This document shows, in pieces, positions 19,981 to 30,568 of a stretch of 64,000 bases of DNA (position 1 is its first letter; every line of letters starts with the position of its first letter). Made by a program: the position numbers and the translations under genes. Origin of the DNA: Antarcticimicrobium sp. (lineage in GTDB: Bacteria; Pseudomonadota; Alphaproteobacteria; Rhodobacterales; Rhodobacteraceae); the NCBI RefSeq assembly GCF_029212575.1, contig NZ_JARGPK010000014.1, positions 1 to 64,000 on the forward strand. The letters are read 5' to 3'. A model generated the notes under the pieces. The model saw only the letters and a list, made by a program, of their open reading frames with translations, ran no database searches and was not told the origin of the DNA.

Positions 19981-20109
19981 GCGCTCAGGCTAGGGCGGGG
20001 TCCCCCGGTTTCTGTCCCGTTTGCGACCTGTTGCCGCCATTGTTCCAACCCCGGTGATTTCGACGCCCGGGATATTGACCGCGCTGCGCCGTCGGCTCAC
20101 AAACACCGC

Positions 20110-21309
20110 ATGAGCGAGACATTCAAAGGCAGTTTCACCCAGCAAGAGCCGATCCCGGAAGAGGGGATCGAGGCGGCGCTTGCGGTGCTGCGCCATGGCC
20201 GGCTGCATCGCTACAACGTGACCGAGGGCGAGGTGAGCGAGGCGTCGCTGCTGGAACAGGAGTTCGCCGCGCAGATAGGGGCGAAATACTGTCTCGCGGT
20301 GACGTCGGGCGGCTATGCGCTCTCCACGGCGCTGCGGGCGGTGGGGGTAAGGCCGGGCGAAAGGGTGTTGTCCAACGCCTTTACCCTTGCCCCGGTGCCC
20401 GGCGCGATCGCCGCGATCGGAGCACAGCCGGTTTTCGTCGGAGTGACGGAGGATCTGACCATCGACCTCGACGATCTGGCGGCCAAGGCAGGTCAGGCGC
20501 GCGTGCTGCTGCTCAGCCACATGCGCGGGCATATCTGCGACATGGATCGGCTGATGCAGATCTGCACCGCCGCCGGGGTGACGGTGATCGAGGATTGCGC
20601 CCATACCATGGGCGCGGCCTGGAACGCTGTGCCCTCGGGGCGGCACGGGCTGGTGGGCTGCTCTTCCTGCCAGACCTACAAGCATGTGAACTCGGGCGAA
20701 GGCGGGCTGCTGGTCACCGACGATGAAGAGGTCGCCGCGCGGGCGGTGATCCTGTCGGGCTCCTACATGCTTTACGAACGCCACCTCGCCGCGCCCGGCC
20801 CCGAGGTCTTCGAGCGGGTCAAATACGATACCCCGAACATCTCTGGCCGGATGGACAACCTGCGCGCCGCGATCCTGAGGCCGCAGTTGCGCGCGCTCAA
20901 TGCCCAAGTGGCGCGCTGGAACGAACGCTACGCGGTGCTGGAGGCCGGGCTGCGCAATACGCCCGGCCTGACGGTGATCGACCGGCCCAAGGCCGAAACC
21001 CCTGTCGGGTCGTCGTTTCAGTTTCTCCTGCTCGACTGGCCGGAGGACAAGATCGGGGCGGTGCTGCGGCGCTGCGCGGTGCGCGGGGTCGAGCTGAAAT
21101 GGTTCGGCGCGGCCGAGCCTCAGGGTTTCACCTCGCGTTATGACAGCTGGCGCTATGCGCCGTCTGCGGCCATGCCAAAGACCGACCGGATCCTTGTCGG
21201 CATATTGGACATGCGGGTGCCGCTGACCTTCAGCCTTGAGGATTGCGCGACGATCGCGCGGATCATCCGTGCCGAGGTAAGTGGCGTATTTCAGGAACAC
21301 TTGCCGTAA
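20110..21309 (+). CDS. DegT/DnrJ/EryC1/StrS family PLP-dependent aminotransferase
   Basis: MSETFKGSFTQQEPIPEEGIEAALAVLRHGRLHRYNVTEGEVSEASLLEQEFAAQIGAKYCLAVTSGGYAL...CQTYKHVNSGEGGLLVTDD (PLP Lys context). Confidence 0.88.
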   Translation: MSETFKGSFTQQEPIPEEGIEAALAVLRHGRLHRYNVTEGEVSEASLLEQEFAAQIGAKYCLAVTSGGYALSTALRAVGVRPGERVLSNAFTLAPVPGAIAAIGAQPVFVGVTEDLTIDLDDLAAKAGQARVLLLSHMRGHICDMDRLMQICTAAGVTVIEDCAHTMGAAWNAVPSGRHGLVGCSSCQTYKHVNSGEGGLLVTDDEEVAARAVILSGSYMLYERHLAAPGPEVFERVKYDTPNISGRMDNLRAAILRPQLRALNAQVARWNERYAVLEAGLRNTPGLTVIDRPKAETPVGSSFQFLLLDWPEDKIGAVLRRCAVRGVELKWFGAAEPQGFTSRYDSWRYAPSAAMPKTDRILVGILDMRVPLTFSLEDCATIARIIRAEVSGVFQEHLP

Positions 21310-21465
21310 AACCGATACGTAACCCTTGATTTGGGTGCGCTGGTTGTGCGCAAATTTGCAGCGTAGTTGCCTTGCGGTGCTGTTATCTAGTGGTGTTTTG
21401 TCGTTCCCGGTTTTCGCGAATGTGTGCGGAAACCGCCGCAGGGTCGTTGTAAAATCAATTAAATG

Positions 21466-21496
21466 TTGACTGACCTGTGCATCGGCAACCTATAGT
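21466..21496 (+). promoter_or_regulatory. Weak candidate sigma70-type promoter for histidine kinase
   Basis: TTGACT (21466-21471), 19-nt spacer, TATAGT (21491-21496). The spacer is longer than ideal. Confidence 0.25.
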
Positions 21497-21543
21497 GTAG
21501 CCAACACCAAAAACAAGAAAGCCGTTCCGCGGGACAACACGGA

Positions 21544-23055
21544 ATGGCATTGAGGAGAGGCGATATGGCAAGAGGCACGGTCCAGGGGGACCTGGCTACT
21601 CTGTTTCCTGCAACCATCAGGCGATCCGCCGGGACTGGGGCTGGAGAAAGCTTTCTGGCATACGCGTTGGATCAGCACGCGCTGGTGAGCGTGACCAACG
21701 CCAAGGAAGAAATCGTCTATGTCAATGATCGCTTTGCTGAAATCAGTGGGTATTCCCGGTGCGAGCTGATCGGGAATACCCACCGCATCCTGCGCTCGGG
21801 CGACCAGCCCGCGGCCTTGTTCGAAGACATCTGGTCCACGATCAGGAGTGGCCTGACATGGGCCGGCGAAGTCAAGCAGGTCAAGAAAAGCGGCGAGCAT
21901 TACTGGGCCAAGACGACCATTGTTCCGTTTTTCTCGCCAAGCGGTCAGCCGGAAAAATTCCTGTCCATTCACACCGACATCACCGAGGTCAAATCTGCCG
22001 AGGCGAACTTGCAGCGGCAGATGTCCTTTGACCATATCAAGGACGAGATTTACCTTTTCTGGCCAGAGACGCTCGAGGTGTTCTACACCAACCGAAGCGC
22101 GCGCATCCGGCTGCGGGCGCTGGGGAGGGCCACAACGGACCTGACGCCATGCGATCTGCTCGAAGGCCATTCGAAGCAGGAGATGCTCGCACGGCTGAAC
22201 GGGCTTCTTGCCGGCGGGCGGAAGTGGCTCACGTTCGAGGCTGAACAGCGGCGCCCGGACGGGCGAACGACCCCGGCCGAAGTGACCATACAGCTCATGC
22301 GTCCACGCGACGAGAGTCCGCGTTTCCTCGCCCATGTGCGTGACATCAGCCAGCGCAAGCAGGCAGAGATCGCCAAGCAGCAGTTCGTCGCAAACGTCAG
22401 CCACGAGTTGCGGACGCCGCTCACCGCGATCAAGGGGGCCTTCGGTCTGATCAACACCAAGGCCGAGGGCGGGACCGGTGGCACGGCCGGCCGTCTTGCC
22501 GACATGGGGCTCAAGAACACCGCGCGCCTCGAATACCTGATCGAGAATCTTCTGGATGTGGAGCGGATCGCGACCGGGCGCATGACATCCAGGCTGACGC
22601 GGGTGAACCTTGACCAGGTGATCACCGAGGCGATTTCCGACGTCGCTGCCTACAAGCCGGAAAAGAACATAAGGGTCCGGTACAATCCGAAAAAGACGCC
22701 GATCTGCGTCAAAGGGGACGAGGCGGGGCTTTTCAAGGTGTTCGGGATCTTGTTAACCAACGCGGTGCGGTTTTCCGACCCCGAGAGCGAGGTCGAGGTC
22801 CGCGCGCAGCAGGACGGAGCACGGATCGCTGTTTCCGTCATCGATCAGGGCATCGGCATTTCAGAGCGGTTTCTCAAGAACATCTTCCAGCCGTTTACCC
22901 AGGCGGATCAGTCCGATACGCGCAAATCCGATGGCGCCGGCCTCGGGCTTGTGATCGCGCGGTCCATCGTCGAGGCGCACGGCGGGGCGATCAAGGTGCA
23001 AAGCGTCGAAGGGCAGGGCTCGGAGTTCTCGTTCTACCTGATCCCCTGCGTCTAG
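21544..23055 (+). CDS. PAS-domain sensor histidine kinase (two PAS regions, HisKA, HATPase_c)
   Basis: PAS: LVSVTNAKEEIVYVNDRFAEISGYSRCELIGNTHRILRSG; H-box: FVANVSHELRTPLTAIKGAF; N/G boxes: ILLTNAVRFSDP, VIDQGIGIS, DGAGLGLVIARSIVEAHGG. Start could be 21544 or 21565. Confidence 0.92.
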   Translation: MALRRGDMARGTVQGDLATLFPATIRRSAGTGAGESFLAYALDQHALVSVTNAKEEIVYVNDRFAEISGYSRCELIGNTHRILRSGDQPAALFEDIWSTIRSGLTWAGEVKQVKKSGEHYWAKTTIVPFFSPSGQPEKFLSIHTDITEVKSAEANLQRQMSFDHIKDEIYLFWPETLEVFYTNRSARIRLRALGRATTDLTPCDLLEGHSKQEMLARLNGLLAGGRKWLTFEAEQRRPDGRTTPAEVTIQLMRPRDESPRFLAHVRDISQRKQAEIAKQQFVANVSHELRTPLTAIKGAFGLINTKAEGGTGGTAGRLADMGLKNTARLEYLIENLLDVERIATGRMTSRLTRVNLDQVITEAISDVAAYKPEKNIRVRYNPKKTPICVKGDEAGLFKVFGILLTNAVRFSDPESEVEVRAQQDGARIAVSVIDQGIGISERFLKNIFQPFTQADQSDTRKSDGAGLGLVIARSIVEAHGGAIKVQSVEGQGSEFSFYLIPCV

Positions 23056-23120
23056 CATCCGCTTCACCGCCTGAGGGCACCGAAAAGTAAGCCACTTCGC
23101 GCGACCGGGTCATGCAATGC

Positions 23121-23150
23121 TTGACGCGACTCACGTCTTGCCGGTATTAA
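23121..23150 (+). promoter_or_regulatory. Candidate sigma70-type promoter of the leucine catabolic operon
   Basis: TTGACG (23121-23126), 18-nt spacer, TATTAA (23145-23150). Confidence 0.55.
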
Positions 23151-23167
23151 ATGAACATGTGTTCATT
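23150..23167. promoter_or_regulatory. Palindromic operator candidate AATGAACA-TG-TGTTCATT
   Basis: Perfect 8-bp inverted arms with a 2-bp centre, starting at the last base of the predicted -10 hexamer, upstream of ivd (ATG 23187). Confidence 0.65.
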
Positions 23168-23186
23168 AAACGCACCGGGAGGGGCC

Positions 23187-24350
23187 ATGTTCAACGCAAC
23201 CATGCAATTCGATCTGGGCGAAGATGTGAATGCGCTGCGCGAGATGGTGCATCGCTGGGCGCAGGAGCGGGTCAAGCCGATGGCGGCCGAAATCGACCGC
23301 AGCAATGATTTCCCCGCCGACCTGTGGACCGAAATGGGTGACTTGGGCCTTCTCGGCATCACCGTTTCCGAGGAATACGGCGGCGCCGGCATGTCCTATC
23401 TGGCCCATACCATCGCGGTCGAGGAAATCGCCCGCGCCAGCGCCTCGGTCTCGCTGTCTTACGGGGCGCATTCCAACCTTTGCGTCAACCAGATCAAGCT
23501 GAACGCCAGCGAGGAGCAGAAAAAGAAGTATCTGCCGGGGCTGATCTCGGGCGAACATGTGGGCGCGCTGGCGATGAGCGAACCCGGCGCCGGGTCCGAC
23601 GTGGTGTCGATGAAACTGCGGGCGGAAAAGCGCAATGGCTACTACCTGCTGAATGGCAACAAGTACTGGATCACCAACGGCCCCGACGCCGATACGCTGG
23701 TGGTCTACGCCAAGACCGACCCGGAGGCGGGCGCCAGGGGCATCACCGCCTTCATCGTCGAAAAGACCATGAAGGGGTTCTCCACCAGCCCGCATTTCGA
23801 CAAGCTGGGCATGCGCGGCTCCAACACCGCCGAGCTGATCTTTGACGATTGCGAAGTTCCGTTCGAGAACGTGCTGGGCGAAGAAGGCAAGGGCGTGCGC
23901 GTGCTGATGTCCGGGCTGGACTATGAACGCGTGGTGCTCGCGGGCATCGGCACCGGCATCATTGCCGCCTGCCTGGACGAGATCATGCCCTATCTGGCCG
24001 AGCGCAAGCAGTTCGGCCAGCCGATCGGGAATTTCCAGCTGATGCAGGGCAAGATCGCCGACATGTACACCGCGATGAACTCGGCCCGCGCCTATGTCTA
24101 TGAGGTCGCCAAGGCCTGCGACAAGGGCACCGTCACCCGCCAGGATGCCGCCGCCTGCTGTCTCTATGCCTCGGAGGAGGCAATGAAGCAGGCGCATCAG
24201 GCGGTGCAGGCGATGGGCGGGGCGGGCTTCCTTTCCGATGCCGCGGTCAGCCGGATCTTCCGCGATGCCAAGCTGATGGAAATCGGTGCCGGCACCTCCG
24301 AGATTCGCCGCATGCTGATCGGGCGCGAACTCATGGGCGCGATGGGATGA
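23187..24350 (+). CDS. ivd: Isovaleryl-CoA dehydrogenase
   Basis: [102 protein letters not shown]...; acyl-CoA dehydrogenase in an mcc/liu context. Confidence 0.95.
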   Translation: MFNATMQFDLGEDVNALREMVHRWAQERVKPMAAEIDRSNDFPADLWTEMGDLGLLGITVSEEYGGAGMSYLAHTIAVEEIARASASVSLSYGAHSNLCVNQIKLNASEEQKKKYLPGLISGEHVGALAMSEPGAGSDVVSMKLRAEKRNGYYLLNGNKYWITNGPDADTLVVYAKTDPEAGARGITAFIVEKTMKGFSTSPHFDKLGMRGSNTAELIFDDCEVPFENVLGEEGKGVRVLMSGLDYERVVLAGIGTGIIAACLDEIMPYLAERKQFGQPIGNFQLMQGKIADMYTAMNSARAYVYEVAKACDKGTVTRQDAAACCLYASEEAMKQAHQAVQAMGGAGFLSDAAVSRIFRDAKLMEIGAGTSEIRRMLIGRELMGAMG

Positions 24351-25885
24351 GCGCGGCGCTGCCCGGTCTTGACGATGCGGGACGCTGGCAGATCCACGCG
24401 CGGCTGAACATGGCCGCGCAGGCGCTTGCGGGCGATCCGGGCCGGGTGGCGATCATCGACCTCACCGGGCCGTCGCGGCGGGACGTGACCGCAGCGGACC
24501 TTGCTGCGATGACCGATGCGCTGGCCCGCCGGCTTCTGGCCGAAGGCGTGGCGCCCGGCGACCGGGTCGGCGTGCTGCTCAGCCAGTCGCCCTGGTGTGC
24601 CGCGGCGCATCTGGCGATCTGGAAAATCGCTGCGATTTCCGTGCCCTTGTTCAAGTTCTTCAAGCATGACGCGCTGCAAAGCCGGGTCGGCGACGCCGGC
24701 GCGCGGCTGGTGCTGACCGACGCGCAGGGCGCGGCGCTGCTGGGGGATATGGCCAGGCCGCTGATGGCGGATGAGGCGGGGATCGCAGGCGGCCCGGTCC
24801 CCTTCGCCGATACCGGCCCCGTGGATCCCGCCGTGCTGATCTATACCTCCGGCACCACTGGCAGCCCTAAGGGGGCGCTGCACGGGCACCGGGTGCTCAC
24901 CGGCCATCTGCCGGGGGTGGCGCTCAGCCATGACAACCTGGGCCAGCCGGGCGATTGCCTGTGGACCCCGGCCGACTGGGCCTGGATCGGCGGCCTCTTT
25001 GACGTGCTGATGCCGGGGCTGGCGCTGGGCGTGCCGGTGGTGGCCGCGCGGATGGAGAAATTCAGCCCCGAAGGTGCTGCAAAAATCATCGCGCAAGCTG
25101 CTGTCCGAAATGTGTTTTTCCCGCCCACCGCGCTGCGCATGCTGAAAGCCGCCGACCAGGGTATCCCCGGGCTGCGCTCGGTCGCCTCGGGCGGCGAACC
25201 GCTGGGCGCCGAGATGCTGGCCTGGGGGCGCCGTGCCTTCGGCCTCGGGATCAACGAGTTCTACGGCCAGACGGAATGCAACATGATCGCCACCTCCTGC
25301 GGCACCGATTTCCCGGCGCGCCCCGGCTGCATCGGCAAGCCGGTGCCGGGGCACGAGATTGCCGTTCTCGACGCGCAGGGCAACCCGACGCAGGGCGAGG
25401 GCGAGGGCGACGTCGCCGTGCGGCGCGGCTCGGCCTCGATGCTACTGGAATACTGGAACAACCCGGAGGAAACCGCGAAGAAGTTTCGTGGCGAGTGGCT
25501 GATCACCGGCGACCGCGGCATCTGGGAGGGGGATTACCTGCGCTTTGTCGGGCGCGAGGATGATGTGATCACATCGGCCGGCTACCGCATCGGCCCGGCC
25601 GAGATCGAGGGTTGCCTGATGACCCATCCGGGCGTTGCCACCGTGGGCGCGGTCGGCAAGCCCGATCCGCTGCGCACCGAGACCGTCAAGGCCTATGTGG
25701 CGCTCAAACCCGGCGCAACAGCGACCGGAAAAACCCTTCAGGACTACGTGAAGGACCGATTGGCAAGCTATTCATACCCTAGGGAAATCGCCTTTCTCGA
25801 CACGCTGCCGATGACGGTGACGGGCAAGGTGATCCGCAAGGAACTCAAACGCCGCGCGACGGCGGAACAGGAGGCCGAACAATGA
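24347..25885 (+). CDS. AMP-dependent acyl-CoA synthetase
   Basis: [77 protein letters not shown] overlap with ivd. Confidence 0.92.
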   Translation: MSAALPGLDDAGRWQIHARLNMAAQALAGDPGRVAIIDLTGPSRRDVTAADLAAMTDALARRLLAEGVAPGDRVGVLLSQSPWCAAAHLAIWKIAAISVPLFKFFKHDALQSRVGDAGARLVLTDAQGAALLGDMARPLMADEAGIAGGPVPFADTGPVDPAVLIYTSGTTGSPKGALHGHRVLTGHLPGVALSHDNLGQPGDCLWTPADWAWIGGLFDVLMPGLALGVPVVAARMEKFSPEGAAKIIAQAAVRNVFFPPTALRMLKAADQGIPGLRSVASGGEPLGAEMLAWGRRAFGLGINEFYGQTECNMIATSCGTDFPARPGCIGKPVPGHEIAVLDAQGNPTQGEGEGDVAVRRGSASMLLEYWNNPEETAKKFRGEWLITGDRGIWEGDYLRFVGREDDVITSAGYRIGPAEIEGCLMTHPGVATVGAVGKPDPLRTETVKAYVALKPGATATGKTLQDYVKDRLASYSYPREIAFLDTLPMTVTGKVIRKELKRRATAEQEAEQ

Positions 25886-27486
25886 AGCTCGCATCCAAGA
25901 TCATCCCCTCGTCCGAGGAGTTTCAGGCCAACCGCGCCGCCCATCTGGAGGCGCTGGCGGTGATCCGCGAGGCCGCCGACCTGGCCGCCGAGGGCGGCGG
26001 CGAGAGATCCCGCGCCCGCCACGTGTCGCGCGGCAAGATGCTGCCGCGCGACCGGGTCGCCAACCTGCTAGACCCCGGCAGCCCGTTCCTGGAAATCGGC
26101 GCCACCGCCGCCCACGACATGTACGATGGCGCCGCCCCCTGCGCCGGGGTCATCGCGGGAATCGGCCGGGTGCACGGGCAGGAGGTCATGGTGGTCTGCA
26201 ACGACGCCACCGTGAAGGGCGGCACCTATTTCCCGATGACGGTAAAGAAACACCTGCGCGCGCAGGAGATCGCCGCCGAATGCGCCCTGCCTTGCGTCTA
26301 TCTGGTGGACAGTGGCGGCGCCAACCTGCCGCAACAGGACGAGGTGTTCCCCGACCGCGACCATTTCGGTCGCATCTTCTACAACCAGGCCAACATGTCG
26401 GCGCGCGGCATTCCGCAGATCGCCGTGGTGATGGGGTCCTGTACCGCCGGCGGCGCCTATGTGCCGGCGATGTCGGACGTGACCATCATTGTCAGGGATC
26501 AGGGCACGATCTTTCTCGCCGGTCCGCCGCTGGTCAAGGCGGCAACGGGCGAGGTGGTCAGCGCCGAGGATCTGGGCGGCGGCGACGTGCATACGCGCCT
26601 GTCCGGGGTGGCCGATTACCTGGCCGAGGATGACGCCCACGCGCTGGCGCTGGCGCGCCGCGCGGTCAGCCATCTGAACCGCGCCAAGCCGCAGACGGTG
26701 CAGTGGCAATCCCCCGAGGAGCCGGCCTATGACCCCGACGAGATCCTCGGCGCGGTGCCCGCCGGTCTGCGCACCCCCTATGACATCCGCGAGGTGATCG
26801 CGCGGGTGGTTGACGGGTCGCGCTTTGACGAGTTCAAGCCGCGTTTCGGCGAAACCCTCGTCACCGGCTTTGCCCATCTCAAGGGGTGTCCGGTGGGGAT
26901 CATCGCCAACAACGGCGTGCTGTTCTCGGAGGCGGCGCAAAAGGGCGCGCATTTCGTCGAACTTTGCAGCCAGCGTCATATCCCGCTGCTCTTCCTGCAG
27001 AACATCACCGGCTTCATGGTCGGGCGCAAGTATGAGAACGAGGGGATCGCGCGCCACGGGGCCAAGCTGGTCACCGCCGTCGCCACCACCAATGTGCCCA
27101 AGATCACCATGCTGTTGGGCGGCAGCTTCGGCGCCGGCAACTATGGCATGGCCGGACGCGCCTATCAGCCGCGGTTCCTCTGGACCTGGCCCAATTCCCG
27201 CATCAGCGTGATGGGCGGCGAACAGGCCGCCGGCGTGCTGGCCACCGTTAAGCGCGACGGCATCGAACGTACCGGCGGCAGCTGGTCGGAGGAGGAAGAG
27301 GCCGAGTTCAAGCGCCCCACGCTGGAGATGTTCGAGCGCCAGTCGCATCCGCTCTACGCCGCCGCGCGGCTCTGGGACGATGGCGTGATCGACCCGCGCA
27401 AGACCCGCGACGTGCTGGCCCTGTCGCTCAGCGCCGCGCTCAACGCCCCGATCGACGACACCCGCTTCGGCGTGTTCCGGATGTGA
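25882..27486 (+). CDS. mccB: Methylcrotonyl-CoA carboxylase beta (carboxyltransferase) subunit
   Basis: [73 protein letters not shown]...[25 protein letters not shown] overlap with the preceding gene. Confidence 0.95.
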   Translation: MKLASKIIPSSEEFQANRAAHLEALAVIREAADLAAEGGGERSRARHVSRGKMLPRDRVANLLDPGSPFLEIGATAAHDMYDGAAPCAGVIAGIGRVHGQEVMVVCNDATVKGGTYFPMTVKKHLRAQEIAAECALPCVYLVDSGGANLPQQDEVFPDRDHFGRIFYNQANMSARGIPQIAVVMGSCTAGGAYVPAMSDVTIIVRDQGTIFLAGPPLVKAATGEVVSAEDLGGGDVHTRLSGVADYLAEDDAHALALARRAVSHLNRAKPQTVQWQSPEEPAYDPDEILGAVPAGLRTPYDIREVIARVVDGSRFDEFKPRFGETLVTGFAHLKGCPVGIIANNGVLFSEAAQKGAHFVELCSQRHIPLLFLQNITGFMVGRKYENEGIARHGAKLVTAVATTNVPKITMLLGGSFGAGNYGMAGRAYQPRFLWTWPNSRISVMGGEQAAGVLATVKRDGIERTGGSWSEEEEAEFKRPTLEMFERQSHPLYAAARLWDDGVIDPRKTRDVLALSLSAALNAPIDDTRFGVFRM

Positions 27487-27508
27487 GCGCAGGGCAGGGA
27501 GAGACGCC

Positions 27509-28483
27509 ATGATCGAAACCCGACTGACAAAACGCTTCGGCATCGACGCCCCGGTGCTCTGCGCGCCGATGGCGCTGGCCACCGGCGGGCGGCTGGCGGC
27601 GGCGGTCACGCGCGCGGGTGGGCTTGGCCTGATCGGCGGCGGCTATTGCGATGCGGACTGGATCGCGCGGGAGTTTGCTGCGGCGGGCAACACCGCCGTC
27701 GGCTGCGGTTTCATCACTTGGAAGCTGGCGGAAACGCCGGGTCTGCTCGACGACGTTTTGATGCGCCAGCCTGCGGCGATCTTCCTCTCCTTCGGCGATC
27801 CGGCGCCCTTTGCCCCAGCAATCCGGGCGGCGGGCGTGCCGCTGATCTGTCAGGTGCAGACCCTGGCGGACGCCAAGCTGGCCGCCGGGACAGGGGCCGA
27901 TGTCATCGTCGCCCAGGGCGCTGAGGCGGGCGGGCATGGTGAGAAACGCGCCACCCTGACGCTGGTGCCCGAGGTGGCCGACTGGCTTGCCGCACATGCG
28001 CCCGAGACCTTGCTGGTCGCCGCCGGAGGCATCGCCGACGGGCGCGGGCTGGCCGCCGCCTTGATGCTGGGCGCAGATGGCGTTCTGGTCGGTTCCCGCT
28101 TCTGGGCCAGCGCGGAATCGCTGACCGCGCCGGGCATGACCGACGCCGCCATCGCCGCCAGTGGCGACGACACCATCCGCAGCACGGTGATGGACGCGGC
28201 GCGCGGGCTGACCTGGCCCGGCCGCTTCACCGCGCGGGTGCTGAAGAACCCGGTCACCGACCGCTGGCACGATGACCCGACGGGGGTGGCGGCCCATGCC
28301 GAGGAAATCGCCGCCGACTGGAAGGCGGGTTGGGAGGCCGGCGATCCGGCGCGCGCCAATACCTTCGTCGGCGAGGCCGCCGGCCTGATCCGCGATCGAC
28401 CGCCCGCGTCGGAGATCCTGACCGGGATGGTTGCCGAGGCCGAGGCCCTGCTCGGCGGCGGCTGGAACCGGAGCCGGGCATGA
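27509..28483 (+). CDS. Nitronate monooxygenase / 2-nitropropane dioxygenase-like FMN protein
   Basis: MIETRLTKRFGIDAPVLCAPMALATGGRLAAAVTRAGGLGLIGGGY...DVIVAQGAEAGGHGEKRATLTLVPEV...LLVAAGGIADGRGLAAALMLGADGVLVGSRFWAS. Confidence 0.88.
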   Translation: MIETRLTKRFGIDAPVLCAPMALATGGRLAAAVTRAGGLGLIGGGYCDADWIAREFAAAGNTAVGCGFITWKLAETPGLLDDVLMRQPAAIFLSFGDPAPFAPAIRAAGVPLICQVQTLADAKLAAGTGADVIVAQGAEAGGHGEKRATLTLVPEVADWLAAHAPETLLVAAGGIADGRGLAAALMLGADGVLVGSRFWASAESLTAPGMTDAAIAASGDDTIRSTVMDAARGLTWPGRFTARVLKNPVTDRWHDDPTGVAAHAEEIAADWKAGWEAGDPARANTFVGEAAGLIRDRPPASEILTGMVAEAEALLGGGWNRSRA

Positions 28484-28564
28484 GGCCTGTTTTACCCGTT
28501 AACTCATTTTCGATTTCGCCGGGCAGGATCGTGCCCCGTTCCGCCGCAGATGAAAGGACCTGAC

Positions 28565-30502
28565 ATGTTCACCAAGATCCTGATCGCCAACCGCGGCGAG
28601 ATCGCAGTTCGCGTGATCGAAAGCGCCCGCGCCCTGGGGGTGAAAACCGTGGCCGTCTACTCCGACGCCGATGCGGGGGCCAAACATGTACAATTGGCCG
28701 ACCAAAGCGTACATATCGGCGGCTCGGCCCCGGCCGACAGCTACCTGCGTGGCGAGGTGATCATCCGGGCCGCGCGGGACACCGGCGCCCAGGCGATCCA
28801 CCCCGGCTATGGCTTTCTGTCCGAGAACCCCGATTTTGTCGAGGCGGTCGAGGCCGCCGGTCTGACCTTCATCGGCCCCTCTGCCGACGCGATCCGCGCG
28901 ATGGGTCTGAAGGACGCGGCCAAGAAACTGATGGAAGAAGCGGGGGTGCCCGTGGTGCCGGGCTATCACGGGAAAAACCAGGACCCCGAGCATCTCTCGG
29001 GCGCGGCCGACACCATCGGTTACCCGGTGCTGATCAAGGCCGTCGCGGGCGGTGGTGGCAAGGGTATGCGCAAGGTCACCCGCCCTGAGGATTTCGCATC
29101 TGCGCTGGACAGCGCGCGCGGCGAGGCGCGCACCGCCTTCGGCAACGACGCGGTGCTGATCGAGAAATACGTGGAAAAACCGCGCCATATCGAGGTTCAG
29201 GTCTTTGGCGACGGCACCGACGCGGTGCACCTGTTCGAGCGCGACTGCTCGCTGCAGCGCCGCCACCAGAAGGTGATCGAGGAGGCCCCGGCCCCCGGCA
29301 TGACGCAAGAGATGCGCGAGGCGATGGGCGATGCGGCGGTGCGCGCGGCGCGGACCATCGGCTACAAGGGCGCGGGCACCATCGAGTTCATCGTCGACGG
29401 CTCCGATGGGCTGCGCCCTGACCGGTTCTGGTTCATGGAGATGAACACGCGGCTGCAGGTCGAGCACCCGGTGACCGAGGCGATCACCGGCATCGACCTT
29501 GTCGAATGGCAACTCCGCGTTGCCGCCGGGGAGCCCTTGCCGCTACGGCAGGAGGAGATCACACTGTCGGGCCACGCTTTTGAATCGCGGCTCTATGCCG
29601 AGGATGTGCCCAAGGGCTTTCTGCCCGCCACCGGCACGCTCACGCACCTGGAGTTCCCGGCCGCTGCGCGGATCGACAGCGGCGTGCGCAGCGGCGACAC
29701 CATCAGCCCGTTCTACGACCCGATGATTGCAAAGGTCATTACCTACGGCCCGACCCGGCAGATCGCCCTGGCCCGGATGACCCGGGCGCTCGAAGGCAGC
29801 CAGGTGGCGGGATCGGTCACCAACCTGTCCTTCCTCGCCGCGCTGACCCGCCATACGGGGTTTGCCGCGGGCGATGTCGATACCGGGCTGATCGAGCGGG
29901 ATCTGGAGACCCTGGTGGAGGCCGCGGCCCCTTCGGCCCGGATCGTGGCACAGGCCGCGCTGGCCGCCGCCGGGCTGATGCAGGCGGATGCGACCGCCGG
30001 CTTTACCCTGTGGGCGCCCTTGGCGCGCAGCATCTACCTGGTGCACGACGGCGAGGAGATTCGCGCGGTGATCCGGGTTTCGGGTGCCGAGAGCGCCGAG
30101 ATCGAGATCGGGGATGAGACCGTGGCAGCCCGACGCGAAGCGCGCGGCTGGACCTTCGGCGGGCGGCGCGCCGCGCCCGCGAGCCGCAGCGGCAGCACCC
30201 TGACCCTGTTCGACGGCCCCGGTTTTGCCTTCACGATCCTCAACGCGCTGGACCGCGTGCAGGAGGCGGGTGGCAGTGGCAACCTGATCGAGGCGCCGAT
30301 GCCGGGGCTGGTCAAGGCGGTCTTCGTGGCGGCGGGGCAGGCGGTGAACGAAGGCGAGAAGCTGGCGGTGCTCGAGGCGATGAAGATGGAGCATACCCTG
30401 ACCGCGGCGCGCGACGGCACCGTGGCCGAGGTCCTGGCCGAGGCCGGCGCGCAAGTCGAGGCCGGGGCGCCGCTGGTTCGGCTGGAGGAGCAAGAAGGCT
30501 GA
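28565..30502 (+). CDS. mccA: Methylcrotonyl-CoA carboxylase alpha (biotin carboxylase/BCCP) subunit
   Basis: MFTKILIANRGEIAVRVIESARALGVKTVAVYSDAD...; biotinyl motif LAVLEAMKMEHTLTA. ATG at 28565 preferred to 28550. Confidence 0.95.
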   Translation: MFTKILIANRGEIAVRVIESARALGVKTVAVYSDADAGAKHVQLADQSVHIGGSAPADSYLRGEVIIRAARDTGAQAIHPGYGFLSENPDFVEAVEAAGLTFIGPSADAIRAMGLKDAAKKLMEEAGVPVVPGYHGKNQDPEHLSGAADTIGYPVLIKAVAGGGGKGMRKVTRPEDFASALDSARGEARTAFGNDAVLIEKYVEKPRHIEVQVFGDGTDAVHLFERDCSLQRRHQKVIEEAPAPGMTQEMREAMGDAAVRAARTIGYKGAGTIEFIVDGSDGLRPDRFWFMEMNTRLQVEHPVTEAITGIDLVEWQLRVAAGEPLPLRQEEITLSGHAFESRLYAEDVPKGFLPATGTLTHLEFPAAARIDSGVRSGDTISPFYDPMIAKVITYGPTRQIALARMTRALEGSQVAGSVTNLSFLAALTRHTGFAAGDVDTGLIERDLETLVEAAAPSARIVAQAALAAAGLMQADATAGFTLWAPLARSIYLVHDGEEIRAVIRVSGAESAEIEIGDETVAARREARGWTFGGRRAAPASRSGSTLTLFDGPGFAFTILNALDRVQEAGGSGNLIEAPMPGLVKAVFVAAGQAVNEGEKLAVLEAMKMEHTLTAARDGTVAEVLAEAGAQVEAGAPLVRLEEQEG

Positions 30503-30532
30503 GCGGCGGGCCTGTGGCGGGGTCCGGCCATT

Positions 30533-30558
30533 GAGGATTTGGAAAGAGAAGAAGCGGG
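30533..30558 (+). repeat. Degenerate GAGGATTT...GAGAAGAAG intergenic element (copy 2)
   Basis: GAGGATTTGGAAAGAGAAGAAGCGGG between mccA and the HMG-CoA lyase gene; resembles 9250-9275 and the reverse complement of 35461-35496. Confidence 0.35.
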
Positions 30559-30568
30559 GAAAGGGAGC

